64,000 nucleotides of DNA. It comes from Cydia pomonella. Lineage: Eukaryota > Arthropoda > Insecta > Lepidoptera > Tortricidae. Of the stretch, positions 25,501 to 34,500 are shown one piece after another. The stretch is taken from positions 4,911,451 through 4,975,450 of the forward strand of contig NC_084728.1 of NCBI RefSeq assembly GCF_033807575.1, given 5' to 3'. How positions within the stretch are numbered: the stretch's first letter is position 1; every line of letters begins with the position of its first letter. Below the pieces are notes generated by a model. It saw only the letters and a list, made by a program, of their open reading frames with translations. It was not told where the DNA came from and ran no database searches. A program made the translations under genes and the position numbers.

Positions 25501-28500
25501 TTATACTATAATATTTGTTTCTTTGTTACAGCGGCGATGGCGCGTCCCTGAGCGCTGCCGGCAGCAAGCGCTCCGCCGTCTCGGCTTCGGACGCCGAGTG
25601 CTTCTCGCTGTGCCTGGGCGCCGGGCCTCTGTGGTAAGTGATATGTAGGGTATAGTAGCTTCGGATTACAGTTACTTTATCGAAATCCTGAAAAGGCAAC
25701 CAAGCTAGGTACTAGACGAAAGCAGCAAGCGATTGAATATTGTTACGTCGTTTATATTAACCATAAATATAGATGGACCAAATATGAGCCCTGAGGCACT
25801 CCACAAATTTTACTATAGTACCATTAAAACTGCATATAATACAACGACAGTTTTAATCTCATCGCTGTTGATGCAATAAGATTTGAGATAGCAGACAAGT
25901 TAAAATAATCCAATTTAAATAGAGCATTCCATGACCAACGTAGTCGAATGCTTTAGCAAAGTCACAAAATATCCGGACACGAAAACTTACTGTGCTGAGG
26001 AACCTGACCTCTGTGGTAAATGAGATGAGATGAGGTCTTGTGGGTAGATATAATGAAAAAAAAAACATTGAAAGATTTTCCTATCCACGAAAAATAGAAA
26101 AGATACCGTATATGTTGAGCGTCTTAAACCGAAAATAAAATTTATTTGTTATTTTATTTCCAGGTGGTCCTGATGTCCCAGCGAACGACTCGGCACCGCC
26201 CGGAGGGGTGAACAGCGGGGCTTCGAGCCCCGCTACCCCATCCACCCCCACCCACGACGACAACAATCGTAAGTTCTCTTCTTAATCTTGATCTTCGTCT
26301 TTTGGAAATACTTACCCCTCTCCTATTTTCTTCCAAAGCTTATACGATCTACTGTGGAATGTACCCATTTTGTACATACGCTTATTTTACAAATTTATTC
26401 TTAACTTTGTTTTCTCCGAAGTGGATCTTAAATCTTTTTGTTATAGGCTTATCTGGTTGGAGGTTTATATAAAGTCAGTTTTGTCCATTCTAGGCCGGGA
26501 AGTCTCAGCGACATACGTTATCCATTTCAGAGTAGCAAGCCGTCTACCCTTAGAGGGGAAAAACAGAAAACTAAGATTTATGTATTCTGGCAAAACCACA
26601 TTGTAATTGACAAGGAGAGACGAGAGCCACGTAACGCACGCACAACTCTGATTTGCTAAAAACAAATGTATGGCGGCGCTTGCGTTTCATGGTTCACGTG
26701 GTTTCACTAAGCTAACTAAGCAAACAGGCATAAGGCAACAAACAAGCCTATCGTTATCGTACACTGACCTATCGTTCTTATCGATCCATTGCGTGTCTTT
26801 TTGCTTGTTTTCTTATGACTGAGAGTTAAGACCATGGGCGTCTCCTTTGATAGTGTTCAACGTCGTGTCACAATATTCTAACAGATGGCGTTAGCACGTT
26901 CTACATCGCGCTTACGGAGTTTCGATTGTCAGTTACTATAAATACAAAACCTGACCAATTCTCCGTGGACTTACGCCGCACACGCCAGCTAAGCTACCGG
27001 TCGCCTTCACCGCGACCCCGAACCCTGGCCCCGCTCAAACGGTATCACCAGGCTAGGGGTCGTGGGGTTGGGTAACGATCGGTAGCGAAGAGCTGGCCCA
27101 CACCAGTCACACACCGTCCCCCAAATGACGGCCAACTGACCTCCCCACCGGTCGACAGCCGCCGCAGCCGAAAGGCGGAAGCGGCCCCTCATAACCCCCT
27201 GACGGGGGGTATCGAACGACATCCAGTCTCCGTGGACGTTGGCCCCCAGGCATAACACCCGCCTGGAGAGAGTAATCTCTATCTTACCACAACCACATAA
27301 GGTCGTTCATATTCCAAGGCATAACTATAACTGAAGCACGTATAATTGCTATACTTAATTAAATTCATGGTTTATTTCGCGTTTACACGTGCCCTATTTC
27401 CATTCGCGGGGTCGACCACGATTCTTTCTAAACTGACTGGCGGCCACTTCCCGATTTACCTATACAAGTTCGTTTTTTTTTTGTATTAGAAAAAAGTTAA
27501 ACAATCTTAACATTTCTTATGTCCAAACGCTTTTTAAAATCAGTAACTATGTCTTACGAAAGCAAAAGAATGATCGTCTATGATTTATATATTGTTTATT
27601 TTTGACGACCGTTCTGGCCTAGTGGATAGTGACCCTGCCTATGAAGCCGATGGTACTGGGTTCTAATCCCGGTAAGGGCATTTATTTGTGTGATGAGCAC
27701 AGATATTTGTTCCTAAATCATGGGTGTTTTCTATGTATTTAAGTATTTGTTTATTTCATATATCGTTGTCTGAGTATCCACAACACAAGCCTTCTTGAGC
27801 TTACCTTGGGACTTAGTCAATCTGTGTAAGAATGTCCTATAATATTTATAATTGTTACATATTTGTCGTGACTTATTTTGCAAGTGTTATTAAAAAGACA
27901 CGTCAAAATCGCTTATCTTCTTTCTAATTCTAAAAAATAAGGACCTGGGAGACCCTCAAAAATACGCGTTTTCCCAGAGATAAGATCTAGCTAGATCGAT
28001 TTTCCGCTCCCAAAAACCCCCATTTAGCAAATTTCATCGAAATCGTTAGTTGTTTCCGAGATCCCCGAAATATATAAATATACAAGAATTGCTTGTTCAA
28101 AGGTATTAGATAGGATCTGCCTTAACCCATTGACCGCCAAAGAAGGCCACAGACACGCACGGTTACAATTGAATTGACCTTCGTACATTCCGATAAGCTA
28201 TACAATGGCGCGTTTTTGGTAAAACATTTGTATAATAAATAGACATAGCTTAATTATTAATTGCATCTAAAAATACGCAAGTAAGTATAACGGCTTAGCA
28301 CTGTTTGACTAACACGTTATTTTCTCGCGGATTAGCAAAGTAATATTTCTTGCTTTAATTTGACATAGCTTGCAAAAGATTAAGCCACTTCTTGTACCGT
28401 TAAAAATATTGTTTCACAAACATTTGTTTATATTTCAGGAGACTTGTTGAGCGCGCTACTATGGGGCAGCGCGTCCTCGCTCAGCGGCAGCGCCGAGAGC

Positions 28501-31500
28501 CTGTGCTCCGAGCATCCCGCGCTGCAGACGCAGCATCAGCAAGCGGTTTGTATTATCCCATTGTCTCAACACATTCTAAACGCTTTTTGTTGTATCCCAT
28601 TCTGTTAACTCATTCTAAACGAAGAAAGTGGCAGGTTCAAATGTCGAGCTAATGCATTTATTTTCGACGAAGAAAAACCGGACTTCGTAGTTGCGTCACG
28701 TTCCTTTGTCATGAATGAGAAGTAATAATAAACTACGAAGTGAACTTTTATCACAAAGTTAATTTAATACGTATAACCGCCCTTTGTCTCAGCTTCAGCT
28801 TTCAGTTACGAAACCCACTTGATGAGTGGTTTAGATCAACTTTTCGGAGGCCTAAAGACGCTTGCTAAATGTTGTGGCAGTTAATTTCACAGCTAAATTG
28901 ACGCTGATGCTGAAAAAATGACGCGGAACGGCGTTAATTTGCGGCGTATTTAGCATCACCAACAATAAATCATGAAAAAATAATCTGCAGCTTACATAAG
29001 ATTAAGGGTAGATGTTGGTCCAATTATAGCTAACCACAGCTTATTCCAGTATCTTAGGACAAACAATTAGGACATTCAGACTTCAGCTATTAATAAATAA
29101 AATTTAACAAATATTAAAAGAATAGTAAGACGTAGACGTAAGACGACCTGTCTGGCCTAGTGGGTAGTGACCCTGCCTATGAAGCCGATGGTCCCGGGTT
29201 CAAATCCTGGTAAGGGCATTTATTCGTGTGATGAGCATGGATATTTGTTCTTGAGTCATGGGTGTTTTCTATGTATTTAAGTATTTATAAATATTTATAT
29301 ATTATATATATCGTTGTCTAAGTACCCTCAACACAAGCCTTATTGAGCTTACTGTGGGACTTAGTCAATTTGTGTAATAATGTCCTATAATATTTATTTT
29401 ATTATTATTTATTATAGTAGGAAATTATGATAATCGAATCAATTAATTAAATTTCCAGGTGGTTAACAAGATCCTGGAGCGTAAGGACCGCCAGCCCGTG
29501 AAGATCGACTTCAAAATCTTCCTCACCGAGAACACCGTCACCCGTTGGGAAGCTGTAAGTACCACACACGAGTAAGCTTATACATAACCGTTATAATCCT
29601 GAATTAATACGGGATTTATGATCAGCATCATATCAGCCCTTATCGCCCACTGCTGAGCACAGGCCTCTCTTCAAGTACGCCACTTGTCCCGGTCCTGAGC
29701 TAACCTCATCCAGAAGTGACCCGCAATCTTCCAAATGCAGTCCATTTAACAAGCCAACAGACACCAAGCGCTCCTTCCGCTTTTGGTCCACTTGCCACCA
29801 CTATGTGCTAATAATAATTATTTTGGACCCGGGTACGTCCTTAAACTACGTCCAAAAGAGAGGTATGGGCAGTGTGAATGTCATCTCGCTTTGTGTGGTA
29901 GGGCACAGCACAGCGGATGTTATTCCAAATCTAGAGCAGAGCCCAACTGGGGCAGTACCTCCACCTTACAGAAAACCGCAGCCAAATAACACTAGACCCT
30001 ACTCATAGTGTTGTTCCTGCCGGTGAGTAAGGTTGCCAGAGCTCAACGTGGGGGTGGGGGGTTAGGGTCGGCAACGCGCATGTAGCTCCACTGGAGTGTC
30101 AGGCGTACAAATTATCCCGTTGTTTAAATCAGGAACAAGAACCGACTCCACAAACTTTAGACCTATTTCAATACTACCGGCATTAAGCAAAGTGTTCGAG
30201 AAACTTATTCTAAATCAACTATCGTCACATTTCAACAGAAATAAACTGCTTGATAGCAATCAATTTGGTTTTACCAGAGGTCGATCAACTACTGACGCCG
30301 GTGTGGTACTTCTAAAACACATCTTTGACGCTTGGGAAAAAGCTCAAGATGCTATTGGAATTTTCTGTGATCTGTCGAAGGCATTTGATTGCGTTGATCA
30401 CGAAAATTTAAAGAAAAAATTAAGTCACTATGGGATAAAAGCTAGTGCCCTTGACCTTGTCTCATCGTACCTTTCGAATAGAACTCAGCGAGTAGTTATT
30501 AATGGAACTCAATCGGCTGGGTCCCCGGTAGCCCTCGGAGTGCCGCAAGGTTCAATTCTTGGTCCCTTCCTGTTTTTGGTATACATCAATGACCTACCAA
30601 AAGTTGTGCAAGAAAGACATGATATAGTGTTGTTTGCAGATGACACTTCCCTTATATTTAAAGTGAACAGAAAGGAAAATAGATTCGAGAGCATTAATGA
30701 CGCGCTATCTACCGTATTAAACTGGTTTACGGCAAACAATTTGCTTTTGAACGCAAAGAAAACCAAATGCATAAAATTTACGCTACCTAACGTCAAGCAG
30801 GTAAATAACAGCAAGATTAAAATAAAAGGTGATACGCTGGAATTTGAAGATCGAACTGTTTTCCTGGGAGTCACTTTAGACTCAAAACTGCAATGGCATG
30901 CACATATAGCCACTTTAGCCGGCAAACTTAGTTCAGCAGCCTATGCAGTGAGGAGAATCAGACAGCTAACAAACGTAGAGACGGCCAGGCTGGTATACTT
31001 TAGTTACTTCCATAGTGTTATGTCGTATGGAATTCTGTTGTGGGGAAAAGCGGCAGACATTCAGACAATAGTTGTACTGCAAAAGCGAGCTGTACGTTCC
31101 ATCTATGGACTAGGCGCTCGAGTATCCCTAAGAGAGAAATTTAAAGATGCAAGCATTCTTACCGTTGCATCTCAATACATACTTGAGAATATTATGTATG
31201 TTCGGAAAAACATCAACGAATTCAAGCTTAACAGTGATATCCATAACTATAACACTAGAAACAAGCATAAACTTGCTGTGCCCGCCCACCGCCTCCGTAA
31301 GGTTAGTACGTCTTTCGTCGGGAACTGTACACGTTTTTATAACAAAGTTCCCACTGATATAGTGAATTTGCCTCTTAACAAATTTAAGTCACACGTTAAG
31401 AGCTCTTTGTTAAGTAAGGCGTATTATGCTGTGAATGATTTCATAGATGATAAGGATGCCTTTAAGCCAGTAGCTTGATCTTGATAGTATGATAAAAATG

Positions 31501-34500
31501 TAAGTAATAGTGTTTTCGTTTTCTTTCTGTGAAATAACCATACTAGCGTCCAGTAGAACTGACACAAGAGAACATCATGTTCTCGTTTGATTGTATTATT
31601 TTAGTTTTGGACACTTAGAGACCTTATACACCTCTAAGATTTTATTTTATTTTAAATTTTATTTTATTTTAAATTCAATTTTATTTTAATACCTATTTTA
31701 ATGATTTGGACACTTAGAGACCTGTACATCTCTAAGTCAATTTAAATTTATAATTTAGTTTTATAGGTAGGCACTCCTTCTGAATAATATGTAGTCGCGT
31801 TTATGTGGCGCTATGCCGTCTTTAATGTAACTTACAAGCACAAATGTTGTATCTCACAATTTTTTATTATATTTTTATTAATACAACCCGGCAGCTTGAA
31901 CATGTCATGCTCGCTTAAAAGTCTTTACTTACGGTGGTGTCGTTGATCGGGTCGCCACTTTCCCGAATGAAGGTTGAGGGAGGCGATGGCTGAGATACAC
32001 GTCATACTCGTGAACGGGTGCCGTTTGTGGAGACCGGTCTGTTTAAGCTTACACGGGGTACAGGTTATGTTAAAGTATGTAACTTTACTTTTGAGTGACA
32101 TTAACGTGAGACACTTCATTTGGTTCTTGTCTGTTTTATTTTTTTTGTCTTTTAATTATTTATATAAGAATTCAAGCCTTGGCGACCCTCTACATCTCTA
32201 AGGATAATTTAATATATTTTTTATATTTTATCTCTGACACTTAGAGACTTATACATCTCTAAAGAATTTTAGTATTTTATGGTTTTATTTTTTTATCATA
32301 GTTTTTTTTGTGTAATTTGACATTTAGAGACAGTATACATCTCTAATAAAGTATTTATTATTTCATAGATTCGATATTTGTAATTGTTTTTTTTTTAATT
32401 TATTGTTTGTAAAAATGGACATGTAAAAGTGCCCCTGTGGCCTATTTGCTGAATAAATGTTTGATATTTGATATTTGATATTTGACATAGGCTACGGAGA
32501 CTGCTTACCATCAGGCGGGCCGTATGCTTGTTTGCCACCGACGTAGTATAAAAAAAAAAAAACTGCCTGGCAATATGTCCTGGTAATGACGGATCCCATA
32601 TCTTGCACCTGCAGAATTATTATATGTATTATAAATTAATATACACTTAATTATTATACATATATACATACAGGTGGTGCAAGGCAACACCATGTTCCTG
32701 CGTCTGCCCGGAGTACTTCAAGCCGGCAGCAAGGAGAGCTTCATGCTGCTGCTAGATTTTGCCGAAGAACGCCTGCATGTCGCTCAGTAAGTATTTATGT
32801 AAGCGTAGAATTTAGATAAGGTAAGAGAAATAACCGGCCGAGAGCATGTCGGGCCACGCTCAGTGTAGGGTTCCGTAGTTTCTCTTCCGTCACAATAAGC
32901 TAAACTGGAGCTTAAAGTATAGTAAATTGTTAACCAAGGGATGAAACGGTACCTTTCACCCGTGTTAAACAAATGGGCAAATTTGCATAATCAGTACCTA
33001 ATTAAAGTAAGTATTTTTAATATGAAGGGAAAACTTTTTGCGATAACTCAAAAACAGCTAAACTGATCATGTCCGCTATAGTTTTCATTTAATGTCTTTC
33101 TTAAGCTCTACTTCCACGATTATTTTCAAATTTTTTGGACCTATGGTTCAAAAGTTAGAGGGGGGGGGGGCGGACATTTTTTTTCTTTCGGAGCGATTAT
33201 CTCCGAATATTATATTCACTTTATCAAAAAATGTTTCTTGAAAACCCCTATTAGTTTTGAAAGACCTTTCCAACGATACCCCACACTCTAGGTTTGAAGC
33301 AAAAAAAAAATTTCACCCCCACTTTACGTGTAGGGGAGGTACCCTAAAAACAATTAAATTTTTAGATTTTATTGTACGACTTTACTTTGTACTTTTTTTT
33401 GTAGATTTTATTGATTTATATATCCATGCCAAATTTCAGCTTTCTAGCACTAACGACCACGGAGCAAAGCCTCGGACAGACAGACAGACAGACAGACGGA
33501 CATGGCGAAACTATAAGGGTTCCTAGTTGACTACGGAACCCTAAAAATTGCAGGGAATTCTCATAGGTACTATTTCTCGTACCCAAAATGACTTTATGGC
33601 CTATGCGGAAACGCCATATTTCCGCTATACACATGCACACAACATCAAATTATTACGCGGAGTATTTTAAGTTTAGTTCAACGACTTTGGTGTTTTGAAT
33701 TTAGAATTGAATGTTGATTTTCATTGCTGACCCGTTATTGCCTCTGTGGAATTCGAGCATAGGATACAGGATATTTTTGATAAGCTTGCTGATGGTACTT
33801 GTTCTATCGTTTATTGTTGTTGTGAGCTTCAAGGTCATGTCTCCGTCGCAGCCATCTGGTTAAATTAGTCGCTTAGACTTAATTGGACGCCGGCATTCAA
33901 TTTGATGCCTAGACCGATAGTTGGAATCACTCAATGATTAAGAACTTGGCGTAATTAAAGCCAGCTCTTTGAAAAAGACTGGTATACTCAGCCAAGTGAT
34001 TTAAATGTAACCTAAGAACTTAAACAAAAAATGAAGTAACATAAGATAAAATAAATAAATGTACAATACATTAAATAAACAAATACTACAATCTAACGAA
34101 ACATCATAAATTCATCAATGTCAATTAAATGTCTACACGACGTTTAGTCATCTGGTTAAACGTTAAGATCAATGATTTGTCTAGTTGTTATTCAGCCATT
34201 TAATTAAACGACGAGTTTAATGAACGGGCTAGGCGTCTCATTAGCTGGCTAAGATAATCAGTCGGTCTCCATAAACAAACACTTGGTTTATTTCAGTTTA
34301 TTTCAAAATTTGAAAATTGTAATTCTAATTCACAAATGTTCTGACAATTGGTCATATTCGATTTCAGTTCCATATAAATAAATAAATATTATAGCGCATT
34401 ATTACACAAATTGACTAAGTCCCACAGTAAGCTCAATAAGGCTTGTGTTGAGGGTACTTAGACAACGGTATATATAATATATAAATATTTATAAATACTT

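Noticed and set aside
26081..26336. Minus-strand frames over antizyme exon 3
   Set aside because: Antisense shadows of a GC-rich exon, low complexity, no start context or domain.
29142..29215. SINE heads as functional tRNA genes
   Set aside because: A and B boxes are present, but the acceptor and anticodon stems do not pair, and each head is fused to a repeated non-tRNA body.
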